Positions 18,703 through 26,789 of a DNA stretch of 64,000 nt are shown here, piece after piece. Numbering within the stretch: the first letter of the stretch is position 1; each line of letters opens with the position of its first letter. The notes below the pieces were generated by a model that had not been told where the DNA came from, did no database searches, and saw only the letters and a list, made by a program, of their open reading frames with translations. A program made the translations under genes and the position numbers. Source of the DNA: Polaribacter sp. SA4-10 (GTDB taxonomy: Bacteria; Bacteroidota; Bacteroidia; Flavobacteriales; Flavobacteriaceae); contig NZ_CP019331.1 of NCBI RefSeq assembly GCF_002163835.1, positions 2,579,001 to 2,643,000 on the forward strand. Reading direction: 5' to 3'.

Positions 18703-19818
18703 ATGAGAAAAACAATACTCGCTATTTTTGGAGTTTTAACTGTTGTTGGAGCAATATTTTTAGGAAAATATTTAGTTGACAAAAATCAAAAACCAAAACC
18801 AAAGTTTAATAAGCAAATAAAAACGGTTTTTGTAGAAAATATAGAGAATAAAAATATTCCTATTATTTTATCTGCAAGCGGAAGTCTTATTGCAAAAAAT
18901 AAAATTGAATTATTTTCTGAAGTTCAAGGGGTTTTAAAGCCATCAAGAAAAGCATTTAAAGCTGGAACAAATTTTAATAAAGGAGAAACTTTACTAAGTA
19001 TAAGTAGTGATGAGTTTTACGCCAGTTTGCAAGCACAAAAAAGTAATTTATACAATTTAGTTGCGGCTATTTTACCCGATTTACGTTTAGATTATCCAAA
19101 TCAATTTAGTAAATGGGAAGGTTTTTTAAAAGGTTTTGATATGAATAAAACAACTCCTAAACTTCCTGGATTTTCATCGGATAAAGAAAAATATTTTATT
19201 TCTGGTAGAGGTGTTGTGTCTGCGTATTATAATGTTAAAAATTTAGAAGTACGTTTTGCTAAGCATCAAATTAAAGCCCCTTTTTCAGGAGCTTTAACAG
19301 AAGCTTTAGTTAGTCCAGGAACGTTAGTAAGAGTAGGACAAAAATTAGGAGAATTTATAGACCCAAGTGTTTATGAAATGGAAGTTGCTATCAATTCCGA
19401 ATTTGCAGATTTATTAAAAGTTGGGAACTCTGTATCACTTTCTAATTCAGAAAAAACAAAAACATATACAGGAAAAGTTGTTCGTATAAATGGTAAAGTA
19501 GATCAGGTATCGCAAACCATAAAAGCATATATAGATGTTGCCCATAAAGATTTAAAAGAAGGAATGTTTTTAGAAGTAAATATGGTAGCAAAATCTGAAA
19601 GTGAAGCTATAAAAATTTCAAGAAAATTGTTAGTAGATAATCATACCGTTTATACTGTAAAAAATGATAGTGTTTTAAGTTTAGTAAACATAGAAACAGT
19701 TTATTTTGGAGCAGAAAATGTAGTTATTAAAGGACTGAAAAATAACGATAAAATATTAACGCAAACTTTACCAGGTGCTTTTGATGGAATGATTGTGAAA
19801 ATTAATAAAAAGAAGTAA
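18703..19818 (+). CDS. RND efflux periplasmic adaptor (HlyD/MFP family)
   Basis: 371 residues. An N-terminal membrane anchor (about 5-24) is followed by a lipoyl/barrel-sandwich half (KNKIELFSEVQGVLKPSRKA with FNKGETLLSIS), a short hairpin region, the second lipoyl half (HQIKAPFSGALTEALVSPGT) and a beta-barrel plus membrane-proximal region. It bridges the inner-membrane pump and the outer-membrane channel. It lacks the lipid-attachment Cys found in many adaptors and appears to be membrane-anchored. Confidence 0.85.
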   Translation: MRKTILAIFGVLTVVGAIFLGKYLVDKNQKPKPKFNKQIKTVFVENIENKNIPIILSASGSLIAKNKIELFSEVQGVLKPSRKAFKAGTNFNKGETLLSISSDEFYASLQAQKSNLYNLVAAILPDLRLDYPNQFSKWEGFLKGFDMNKTTPKLPGFSSDKEKYFISGRGVVSAYYNVKNLEVRFAKHQIKAPFSGALTEALVSPGTLVRVGQKLGEFIDPSVYEMEVAINSEFADLLKVGNSVSLSNSEKTKTYTGKVVRINGKVDQVSQTIKAYIDVAHKDLKEGMFLEVNMVAKSESEAIKISRKLLVDNHTVYTVKNDSVLSLVNIETVYFGAENVVIKGLKNNDKILTQTLPGAFDGMIVKINKKK

Positions 19819-19821
19819 CCT

Positions 19822-22800
19822 ATGAAAAAAATCATTACTTACTTTATAAAATATCCTGTAGCTGTAAATGTAATAATACTTGCCTTTTTTGTTTTCGGTA
19901 TTTTAGGGGCAATTAGCATGAAATCGTCCTTTTTCCCTTTGGTAGATTCGCAATTAATTAGAATTTCTTTGGCCTATCCAGGAGCATCTCCTGCAGAAAT
20001 GGAAGAAGGTGTTGTGCTTAAAATTGAAGATAATTTAAAAGGAATTGTCGGGGTAGAAAGAGTAACTTCTGTGTCTAGAGAAAATTCGGCAAGTGTAAAT
20101 GTTGAAGTAGAAAAAGGGAAAAATATAGATGTTGTTTTATCTGATGTGAAAAATGCAGTAGATAGAGTTCCTTCTTTTCCTTCAGGCATGGAGCCACCTG
20201 TAATTGCCAAAGTTGAAAATAATCGTCCAACAATTAGTTTTACCGTAAGTGGAGAAAATGTTTCTTTAAAAGCCTTAAAACAATATGCAAGAAATGTAGA
20301 AAATGATATCCGTGGCATTGAAGGTATTTCTCAAGTTGCAATTTCTGGATATCCAGATGAAGAAATTGAAATTGCCGTTCGTGAAAACGATTTAAGAGCC
20401 TATAACTTATCAATAGCAGAAGTAGCAAATGCTGTTAGAAATTCTAATATTTTAATTACAGGAGGAAACATAAAAACGGCAGATGAGGATTATCTAATCC
20501 GTGCGAGTAATCGTTCTTACTATGGAATTGAACTACAAAATCTTATTGTAAGAACTGAAATTAATGGAAATATTATTCGTTTAAAAGATATAGCAGACTT
20601 AAGAGATACTTGGTCTGAGAACCCAGATAGATTATATTATAATGGAAATTTAGCAATAGACATTACTGTTAGTAATACCAATAACGAAGACTTAATTTCA
20701 TCAGCAGATAAAATTAAAGAGTACATTTATAAATACAATCAAGTACAGCAAAATGTTCAGTTAAATGTTACAAGCGATAGAAGTACAACTTTAAATGATA
20801 GAACTTGGTTGTTAACTAAAAATGCAATTTCAGGAATACTTTTAGTGCTCTTTTTCTTGGCATTATTTTTAAACTTACGCTTGGCATTTTGGGTTGCTTT
20901 TGGTTTGCCAATATCTTTTTTAGGGATGTTTATTTTTGCCGCACAACTAGGGGTTACAATTAATGTTTTGTCCTTATTTGGAATGATCATTGTGATTGGT
21001 ATTTTGGTTGATGACGGAATTGTAATCGGAGAAAATATTTATCACCATTATTACGATTTAGGAAAATCTAAAATTAAAGCAGCTATAGATGGAACAATGG
21101 AAGTAATTCCTCCAATAGTTTCAGCTATTTTAACGACAATAATTGCGTTTTCTACCTTCTTTTTTGTTGATGGTAGAATAGGAAGTTTCTTTGGTGAAGT
21201 CTCTACAATTGTTCTGCTTACTTTAAGTGTTTCTTTAATTGAAGCATTGATAATTCTACCGGCGCATATTGCCCATTCTAAAGCCTTGGATAGAAAAAAA
21301 TTAGAAAACGGAGAAGAGAAAAAAACAAATAAAATTGATGCATTTTTTAAGAAGATAAACAAAAAGGCAGATACTCTTTTAGGGAAATTTAGAGATGCAT
21401 ATTATGTGCCGTTTTTAAAGTTTTCTTTAAAGAATAAATTTTTTATTTTTTGTGTTTTTGTAGCTTCACTTTTAATAAGCTTTTCTGCTTTAAGTGGCGG
21501 TGTCGTTAAGAGCTCTTTCTTTCCAAGAATTGCAAGTGATAGAGTACAAATCACTCTTAATATGCCACAAGGAACTAATGAAAGAATTACAGATTCTTTA
21601 ATTTCCTTTATTGAAGAGAAAGTTTGGTTGGTTAATAAAGAATACTCAGAAAAGCAAACTGGTAATGTACCCGTTGTAGAAAATGTAATTAAAAGAGTTG
21701 GTCCAGGTAGCGCAAATGCAACATTAAGTGTTAATCTTTTACCGGGTGAAACTAGAGATTTTTCATCGCCAGAAATCACAAATGCTATTCAGCAAAAAGT
21801 AGGCAAAATATATGGTGTTGAGAGTTTAATTTTTGGTTCTGGTGGAAACTTTGGAGGGAGTCCGGTTGCAGTTTCTTTACTAGGAAACAACATTAAAGAA
21901 TTAAAAGCTGTAAAAGAGGAACTAAAGGAAGAGTTAGAGAACAACCCCTTGTTAAAAGATGTCACAGATAATGATCCTGCAGGAATAAAGGAAGTTAAAA
22001 TTACTTTAAAAGACAATGCATATTTGTTAGGTCTAAATCTTCAATCAGTAATGGCACAAGTTCGTAGTGGGTTTTTTGGTTTTCAAGCACAACGTTTTCA
22101 GCGGGGTCAAGATGAAATAAAAATTTGGGTTCGTTATGACAAGAAAGACAGATCTTCTATTAAAAATTTAGATGATATGCGTATTATAACGCCAACAGGA
22201 ATAAGGATACCGTTTTCTGAAATTGCAAACTACGTTATAGAAAGAGGAGATATTGCAATAAACCATTTAGAAGGAAAAAGAGAAATTCAAATTACGGCAG
22301 ATTTAAAAGATTTAAGTGCAAGTGAAACAGAAATTTTAGATAATATCAAAACGAATATTATGCCAGAAATTCTGTCAAAATATCCAACAGTAACACCTTT
22401 ATATGAAGGACAAAATAGAGAAGCCAAAAAAACTACAGATTCTTTAAGTCTTGTTGGTCCAATTGTTTTACTTTTAATTTACATTGTAATTGCTTTTACA
22501 TTCCGTTCATACAGTCAGCCAATTTTACTTATTATTATGATACCTTTTAGTATGATTGGTGTTATTTGGGGGCACTATTTTCACAATTTTGCTATTGGAA
22601 TTTTATCCTTTTTAGGAATTATTGCCTTGATAGGAATTATGGTAAATGATGGCTTGGTTCTTATAGGGAAGTTTAACAACTATTTAAAAGAAGGAATGAA
22701 ATTTGACGATGCTTTAGTAAGAGCAGGTCAATCTCGTTTTAGAGCTATTTTCTTAACTTCTTTGACTACAGTGGCTGGTTTAGCACCTTTAATTTTTGAA

Positions 22801-23019
22801 AAAAGTAGGCAAGCACAGTTTTTGATACCTATGGCTATTTCAATTGCTTATGGTATTGCTATTGCTACTGTATTAACGTTGGTAATGTTGCCGTTATTAT
22901 TGGCGGTTTCTAACACCTTAAAAGTGCGTGTTAAATGGTTAATAACTGGAAATGAAATTACTAAAGAGGAAGTAGAAAGAGCTATTATCGAATCTAAATT
23001 TGATGAAGATGAAATTTAA
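19822..23019 (+). CDS. RND efflux transporter permease (AcrB/HAE family)
   Basis: 1065 residues, full RND length. TM1 is near residues 10-32 and two periplasmic porter loops follow (YPGASPAEMEEGV at residue ~52). TM4 carries the proton-relay region (GMIIVIGILVDDGIVIGENI at about 390-408, with two adjacent Asp), and the C-terminal half repeats the pattern (IALIGIMVNDGLVLIGKFN). It exports small hydrophobic or toxic compounds by proton antiport; the substrate is unknown. The gene is co-transcribed with the MarR regulator and the adaptor. Confidence 0.9.
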   Translation: MKKIITYFIKYPVAVNVIILAFFVFGILGAISMKSSFFPLVDSQLIRISLAYPGASPAEMEEGVVLKIEDNLKGIVGVERVTSVSRENSASVNVEVEKGKNIDVVLSDVKNAVDRVPSFPSGMEPPVIAKVENNRPTISFTVSGENVSLKALKQYARNVENDIRGIEGISQVAISGYPDEEIEIAVRENDLRAYNLSIAEVANAVRNSNILITGGNIKTADEDYLIRASNRSYYGIELQNLIVRTEINGNIIRLKDIADLRDTWSENPDRLYYNGNLAIDITVSNTNNEDLISSADKIKEYIYKYNQVQQNVQLNVTSDRSTTLNDRTWLLTKNAISGILLVLFFLALFLNLRLAFWVAFGLPISFLGMFIFAAQLGVTINVLSLFGMIIVIGILVDDGIVIGENIYHHYYDLGKSKIKAAIDGTMEVIPPIVSAILTTIIAFSTFFFVDGRIGSFFGEVSTIVLLTLSVSLIEALIILPAHIAHSKALDRKKLENGEEKKTNKIDAFFKKINKKADTLLGKFRDAYYVPFLKFSLKNKFFIFCVFVASLLISFSALSGGVVKSSFFPRIASDRVQITLNMPQGTNERITDSLISFIEEKVWLVNKEYSEKQTGNVPVVENVIKRVGPGSANATLSVNLLPGETRDFSSPEITNAIQQKVGKIYGVESLIFGSGGNFGGSPVAVSLLGNNIKELKAVKEELKEELENNPLLKDVTDNDPAGIKEVKITLKDNAYLLGLNLQSVMAQVRSGFFGFQAQRFQRGQDEIKIWVRYDKKDRSSIKNLDDMRIITPTGIRIPFSEIANYVIERGDIAINHLEGKREIQITADLKDLSASETEILDNIKTNIMPEILSKYPTVTPLYEGQNREAKKTTDSLSLVGPIVLLLIYIVIAFTFRSYSQPILLIIMIPFSMIGVIWGHYFHNFAIGILSFLGIIALIGIMVNDGLVLIGKFNNYLKEGMKFDDALVRAGQSRFRAIFLTSLTTVAGLAPLIFEKSRQAQFLIPMAISIAYGIAIATVLTLVMLPLLLAVSNTLKVRVKWLITGNEITKEEVERAIIESKFDEDEI

Positions 23020-24328
23020 TAAAATTAAAATAATAATCGTCGTTTTTTTATCGACTTTACAGGGGTTTTCTCAGAATATTCTTACGAAGAAAGAAGCATT
23101 AAAAATTACGCTGGAAAACAACTTTGGAATTAAAATTGCTAATAATAACTTAGAAGTTGCAAAAAACAATGCAAGTATTTATAATACGGGTTTTTTGCCA
23201 ACCGCAGCTATTTCTTCTGGAGCAAATTATAGAAGAGACAATCAAACCATTAATCGTCAAGAGGGAACATCTACTAGTATTGATGGAGCTGTAACTAAAT
23301 CTTATAACGCATCTTTAAACTTAAATTATACGATTTTTGATGGATTAGGTAGAAAATATAATTATCAGCAATTAAAAGAAACCTATAATTTAACGGAATT
23401 ACAAGCAAGAGAAACTATAGAAAACACTTACTTGCAGTTGTTTACAACTTACTTTCAAATTGCAAGATTGTCAGAAAATAAAGCCAACTTAAATGAAGCT
23501 TTATCAATCTCTAAACAAAGGTTACAGCGCGCAAAGTATCAATATGAATATGGGCAATCTACAAAGTTAGAATTGTTAAATGCAGAAGTAGATGTAAATA
23601 ATGATCGTATCACTTTAATTAACGCCAATCAACAATTAAGTAATGCTAAACGTGGTTTAAATGTTATTTTAGGTATAGAAAAAGAAGTGAATTATGTTGT
23701 TGAAACAAAAGTAGACTTCCTTAAAATGATGAATTTTGATGATTTACAGCAAAAGACTTTAGGGAACAATTCACTTTTAAAACAAAACGAAAAAAACGTT
23801 GCTATTAGTGAGTTTAACATTAAGATAAATAAAGCAAATTACATGCCTTCTTTAGGTTTAAACACTTCTTATGGGTGGAACAAAAGTGAAAACCCAGCAA
23901 CCTCTTTTTTAGCCGGATCAACTTCAAACGGATTAAATACTGGTTTAAGTTTATCTTGGAATTTGTTTGATGGCGGAAGCACAAAAACAAGAGTCGCTAA
24001 CTCAAAAATTGCCTTAGATAATCAACAAATCTTGTTGAAACAACAAAAACTAAGTATTGAGAACAATTTAAAGAATACTTGGGAGAATTATCAGAATCAA
24101 TTATTTATCCTAAAAACACAAGAAACCAACGTTTTAACTACTCAGAATAATTTTGATAGAAGTACAGAGCGTTATAAACTAGGGCAGATTACTTCTATAG
24201 AATTTAGACAAGCTCAGATTAATTTAATTAATTCTAAAACAGCTTTTAATAATGCAAAATTTGATTCAAAATTAATAGAACTACAACTTTTACAACTAAG
24301 TGGAGATATCTTAAATTTCAATTTTTAA
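23003..24328 (+). CDS. TolC-family outer-membrane efflux channel
   Basis: About 441 residues. A signal peptide (hydrophobic IIIVVFLSTLQGFSQ) is followed by two TolC repeats with long helical hairpins and coiled-coil character (for example EYGQSTKLELLNAEVDVNND near 190 and YKLGQITSIEFRQAQINLIN near 400). The open frame starts at a TTG at 23000, but ATG codons at 23003 and 23009 are better; both overlap the end of the pump gene. It completes a tripartite efflux operon with the two preceding genes. Confidence 0.88.
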   Translation: MKMKFNKIKIIIVVFLSTLQGFSQNILTKKEALKITLENNFGIKIANNNLEVAKNNASIYNTGFLPTAAISSGANYRRDNQTINRQEGTSTSIDGAVTKSYNASLNLNYTIFDGLGRKYNYQQLKETYNLTELQARETIENTYLQLFTTYFQIARLSENKANLNEALSISKQRLQRAKYQYEYGQSTKLELLNAEVDVNNDRITLINANQQLSNAKRGLNVILGIEKEVNYVVETKVDFLKMMNFDDLQQKTLGNNSLLKQNEKNVAISEFNIKINKANYMPSLGLNTSYGWNKSENPATSFLAGSTSNGLNTGLSLSWNLFDGGSTKTRVANSKIALDNQQILLKQQKLSIENNLKNTWENYQNQLFILKTQETNVLTTQNNFDRSTERYKLGQITSIEFRQAQINLINSKTAFNNAKFDSKLIELQLLQLSGDILNFNF

Positions 24329-24332
24329 AAGC

Positions 24333-24375
24333 TGATATATATCATATATTAAAAATCACTTAATTTTTAGTTTTG
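24333..24375 (+). promoter_or_regulatory. Crp/Fnr-type site plus -7 box upstream of small membrane gene
   Basis: TGAT-ATAT-ATCA (24333-24344) is a palindrome matching FNR-type half-sites. TAGTTTTG (24368-24375) matches TAnnTTTG. The centre of the palindrome is 29.5 bp before the first T of the -7 box, identical to seven other sites in this window. Confidence 0.7.
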
Positions 24376-24395
24376 TATCTCAAATTAGAAAAAAA

Positions 24396-24527
24396 ATGAT
24401 TTTTTTAAACTTGCCACTTGTTTCATGGGTAAATGGCACAATTATGATAGGCATTTTTGCTTTAGTTGTAGTTGGCTTAGTTGTTGCTGTTTTTCTATTA
24501 ATGAAAAACGATAAAAAAGCTAAATAA
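24396..24527 (+). CDS. 43-residue single-pass membrane protein
   Basis: A short frame of 43 residues beginning MIFLNLPLVSWVNG, with one strong transmembrane helix (about 16-37) and a charged C-terminal tail (MKNDKKAK) expected on the cytoplasmic side. A promoter with an FNR-type site lies at the proper distance, and a hairpin follows at 24595. These two facts make it a likely real gene despite its size. It sits directly before the Crp/Fnr gene. It could be a small subunit of a respiratory complex or a signalling peptide; I do not recognise it. Confidence 0.6.
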   Translation: MIFLNLPLVSWVNGTIMIGIFALVVVGLVVAVFLLMKNDKKAK

Positions 24528-24594
24528 ATAAACTTTATTAGGATAAATTCGAGGTATAAATTTAGGTTCTAAAACAAGATACATTCTTCAAATA

Positions 24595-24632
24595 AATAAA
24601 CTCATATTCAATTAATTTAATATGAGTTTATT
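24595..24632. terminator. 14-bp stem hairpin between small gene and Crp/Fnr gene
   Basis: AATAAACTCATATT (24595-24608) pairs perfectly with AATATGAGTTTATT (24619-24632) around a 10-nt loop. The stem is AT-rich. It is likely a terminator of the small gene; an operator role for the next gene is also possible. Confidence 0.5.
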
Positions 24633-24664
24633 CATTTAAATTTATAGTCTTATTTTTATAAAAA

Positions 24665-24672
24665 TAATTTTG
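24665..24672 (+). promoter_or_regulatory. -7 element immediately before the Crp/Fnr gene
   Basis: TAATTTTG matches TAnnTTTG but ends only 2 bp before the ATG at 24675. If it is used, the transcript would be leaderless or would start inside the codon region. Confidence 0.4.
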
Positions 24673-24674
24673 TT

Positions 24675-25307
24675 ATGACTAGTAAACTTGATATCAGTTT
24701 TGGGTATTTATTTGAAGATGCATTAATCCAAGAAATTAAAGAAATAGGTGTTTATAAAGAATTCTCTACATATGATGAAATTATTGGGATTGGAGATTAT
24801 ATAAAATCGATGCCATTACTTATTAAGGGTGCAATTAAAATTCTAAGAGAGGATGAACATGGAGATGAGCTTGTTTTATATTATTTAGAAAAAGGAGACA
24901 CTTGTGCAATGACACTTTCTTGTTGTATGGGACAAACAAAAAGTGAAATTAGAGCAGTTGCAGAAACAGATATAGAGTTAATTATGGTGCCAAAAGAAAA
25001 AATGGCAGAATGGTTAGGGAAATACAAAACTTGGCAAGCTTACATTTTACAAACGTACCATAACAGAATGGATGAACTTCTTAAAGCTGTAGATACAATT
25101 GCTTTTTTAAAAATGGATGAACGTCTGTTTAAATATTTAAAAGACAAAGCGATGGTTACTCATGATGATGTGATACATGCAACACATAAAAATATTTCTG
25201 AAGACTTACATACTTCTAGAGTTGTAGTGTCTAGACTGCTTAAGAAGCTAGAAAATGAAGGGAAAATAAAGCTTTTTAGAAATAGTATTAAAGTATTAGA
25301 ACTGTAA
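24675..25307 (+). CDS. Crp/Fnr-family transcriptional regulator
   Basis: 210 residues. An N-terminal cyclic-nucleotide-binding-like beta-roll (about 20-130) contains LLIKGAIKILREDEHGDELV and the CAMTLSCCMG segment common in Bacteroidota homologues. A winged helix-turn-helix follows (about 145-205), with recognition helix TSRVVVSRLLKKLENEGKI. It has no N-terminal cysteine cluster like E. coli FNR, so direct oxygen sensing by Fe-S is not supported. The recognition helix keeps Ser-Arg but has Val where FNR and CRP have Glu. It is the likely regulator of the palindromes found upstream of many genes between 24 and 45 kb. Confidence 0.88.
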   Translation: MTSKLDISFGYLFEDALIQEIKEIGVYKEFSTYDEIIGIGDYIKSMPLLIKGAIKILREDEHGDELVLYYLEKGDTCAMTLSCCMGQTKSEIRAVAETDIELIMVPKEKMAEWLGKYKTWQAYILQTYHNRMDELLKAVDTIAFLKMDERLFKYLKDKAMVTHDDVIHATHKNISEDLHTSRVVVSRLLKKLENEGKIKLFRNSIKVLEL

Positions 25308-25347
25308 CAAATGTTACTGATATTAGGTTTATAGATCATTATTTTTG
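25305..25347 (+). promoter_or_regulatory. Crp/Fnr-type site (TAAC class) plus -7 box for DUF3365 gene
   Basis: TAAC-AAAT-GTTA (25305-25316) overlaps the stop codon of the regulator gene. TATTTTTG (25340-25347) matches TAnnTTTG. Centre-to-box distance is 29.5 bp. This suggests the DUF3365-thioredoxin operon has its own activated promoter. Confidence 0.65.
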
Positions 25348-25359
25348 TAATAAAAAAAG

Positions 25360-26361
25360 ATGAAATATCTTACATTAATAATTGCTATTGTATTTTTAGC
25401 GAGTTGTCAAGATTCAAAAAAACCATCCTATTCTTCAAAAAAGGACGTTCAAGAAATACATCCAGGAAAAAAACTTTTAGAAAATAATTGTTATGTATGT
25501 CATAGTCCAACAGCAACCCAAAACCAAAGATTGGCGCCACCAATGATTGCGGTTAAGAAACATTATGTATCTAAAAATACTACAAAAGAACAATTTATTA
25601 ACTCGATGCAGAATTGGATTGAAAATCCAACTCAAGAGAACGTAAAAATGTATGGTGCTGTAAGAAAATTTGGTATCATGCCAAAACAGGCTTTCCCAGA
25701 AGAAACAATAAAACAAATTTCAGATTACTTGTTTGATAATGATATAGAAGAACCAGAATGGTTTGAAAAGCATTATAATGAAGAAAGAGGAAAAGGAAAT
25801 GGAATGCATAATGGTAATGGAATGGGAAAGGGAAGAGGAATGCAGCAGCAACAAGCTAATATGAATTTAGAAGACTTATCTTTTGGAGAACAGGGTGTAA
25901 AATATGCGTTGAGTACAAAGGCTGTTTTAGGGAAAAATTTATTGGAAAAAATTCAAAAAGAAGGAACCCTAAAAGCCTTAAATTTTTGTAATGAAAAAGC
26001 ATTTCCTTTAACAGATAGTATGTCTGTTGTTCACAATGCAAAAATAAATAGAGTTTCAGATAAACCACGTAATCTTAAAAACTTAGCTTCAACAAAAGAA
26101 AAAGAATATATAGCTGTTTATAAGAATGAGATTCTTAACAACAAAGAACCAGCACCAATAGTTGAAGATTTACGGAATTCTGTAACTGTTTACTATCCTA
26201 TAAAAACAAATAGTAGGTGTTTACAATGTCATGGTAAACCAATATCTCAAATTAAACCAACTACATTGGCAGCAATAAATACATTGTATCCAAACGATAA
26301 AGCTGTTGGATATGATATTAATCAAGTTAGAGGAATTTGGCGTGTTTCTTTCAAAAAATAA
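25360..26361 (+). CDS. Dihaem c-type cytochrome lipoprotein with DUF3365 domain
   Basis: 333 residues with a lipoprotein signal (lipobox LASC, Cys16). A small cytochrome c domain has haem motif CYVCH (44-48) and a distal Met-rich region (FGIMPKQAFP). A Met/Gly/Asn-rich linker (about 145-170) leads to a DUF3365 (Tll0287-like) domain with a second haem motif CLQCH (about 287-291). Such proteins sit on the periplasmic side of membranes and are thought to sense or transfer electrons. It is followed 9 bp later by thioredoxin. Confidence 0.82.
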   Translation: MKYLTLIIAIVFLASCQDSKKPSYSSKKDVQEIHPGKKLLENNCYVCHSPTATQNQRLAPPMIAVKKHYVSKNTTKEQFINSMQNWIENPTQENVKMYGAVRKFGIMPKQAFPEETIKQISDYLFDNDIEEPEWFEKHYNEERGKGNGMHNGNGMGKGRGMQQQQANMNLEDLSFGEQGVKYALSTKAVLGKNLLEKIQKEGTLKALNFCNEKAFPLTDSMSVVHNAKINRVSDKPRNLKNLASTKEKEYIAVYKNEILNNKEPAPIVEDLRNSVTVYYPIKTNSRCLQCHGKPISQIKPTTLAAINTLYPNDKAVGYDINQVRGIWRVSFKK

Positions 26362-26370
26362 CATTAAATC

Positions 26371-26667
26371 ATGAGTAAATTTTCAGAAATAATTAATCAA
26401 GATAAACCTGTTTTAGTAGACTTTTTTGCAGAATGGTGTGGGCCATGTAAAATGATGAGTCCTATTTTAAAAGAGGTTAAAGACAGTTTAGAAGGGGGTG
26501 TTTCAATTATTAAAATAGATGTAGATAAGAATCAATCTTTAGCAGCAAAATACCAAGTAAGAGGAGTTCCAACGTTAATGCTTTTTAAAAGTGGAAAACA
26601 AGTTTGGAGACAATCTGGCGTATTACAAAAACAAGAAATAGTTTCTATTATAAAAAAACATGGTTGA
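26371..26667 (+). CDS. trxA: Thioredoxin
   Basis: 98 residues covering the whole thioredoxin fold. The active site WCGPC (Cys23, Cys26) and the cis-Pro motif RGVPTLM are present. There is no signal peptide, so it is cytoplasmic and reduces disulfides. Co-transcription with the DUF3365 cytochrome gene, behind a Crp/Fnr-type promoter, suggests a specialised redox-stress copy rather than the housekeeping one; this is inference. Confidence 0.93.
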   Translation: MSKFSEIINQDKPVLVDFFAEWCGPCKMMSPILKEVKDSLEGGVSIIKIDVDKNQSLAAKYQVRGVPTLMLFKSGKQVWRQSGVLQKQEIVSIIKKHG

Positions 26668-26693
26668 TTTTTAGTGCTTTTTAAAATAGAATT

Positions 26694-26722
26694 AAAGCAC
26701 CCAAATTTTGGGTGCTTTTTTA
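26694..26722 (+). terminator. Rho-independent terminator after trxA
   Basis: AAAGCACCCAAA (26694-26705) pairs with TTTGGGTGCTTT (26707-26718), followed by more T residues. A strong hairpin with a U-tract, 27 bp after the trxA stop. Confidence 0.85.
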
Positions 26723-26729
26723 TTTACAA

Positions 26730-26772
26730 TGACACATGTCATTTCATGAAAACTCGAATTAAAATAGCTTTG
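26730..26772 (+). promoter_or_regulatory. Crp/Fnr-type site plus -7 box for T9SS cargo gene
   Basis: TGAC-ACAT-GTCA (26730-26741), flanked symmetrically by AA and TT, is centred 29.5 bp before TAGCTTTG (26765-26772), a perfect TAnnTTTG box. The ATG is at 26790. Confidence 0.7.
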
Positions 26773-26789
26773 GTTAAAATAGTATTATT

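Noticed and set aside
20757..21362. Two more minus-strand ORFs within the same pump gene
   Set aside because: They mirror the hydrophobic plus-strand coding sequence and show no family signature.
21402..21779. Long minus-strand ORF (125 codons) inside the RND pump gene
   Set aside because: It is an antisense shadow of a clearly coding frame, with no motif, promoter or ribosome-binding site.
24595..24632. Inverted repeat upstream of the Crp/Fnr gene as an autoregulatory Crp/Fnr site
   Set aside because: The arms (AATAAACTCATATT) do not match the TGAY or TAAC half-sites and the 10-nt gap is too wide; a terminator-like hairpin fits better.
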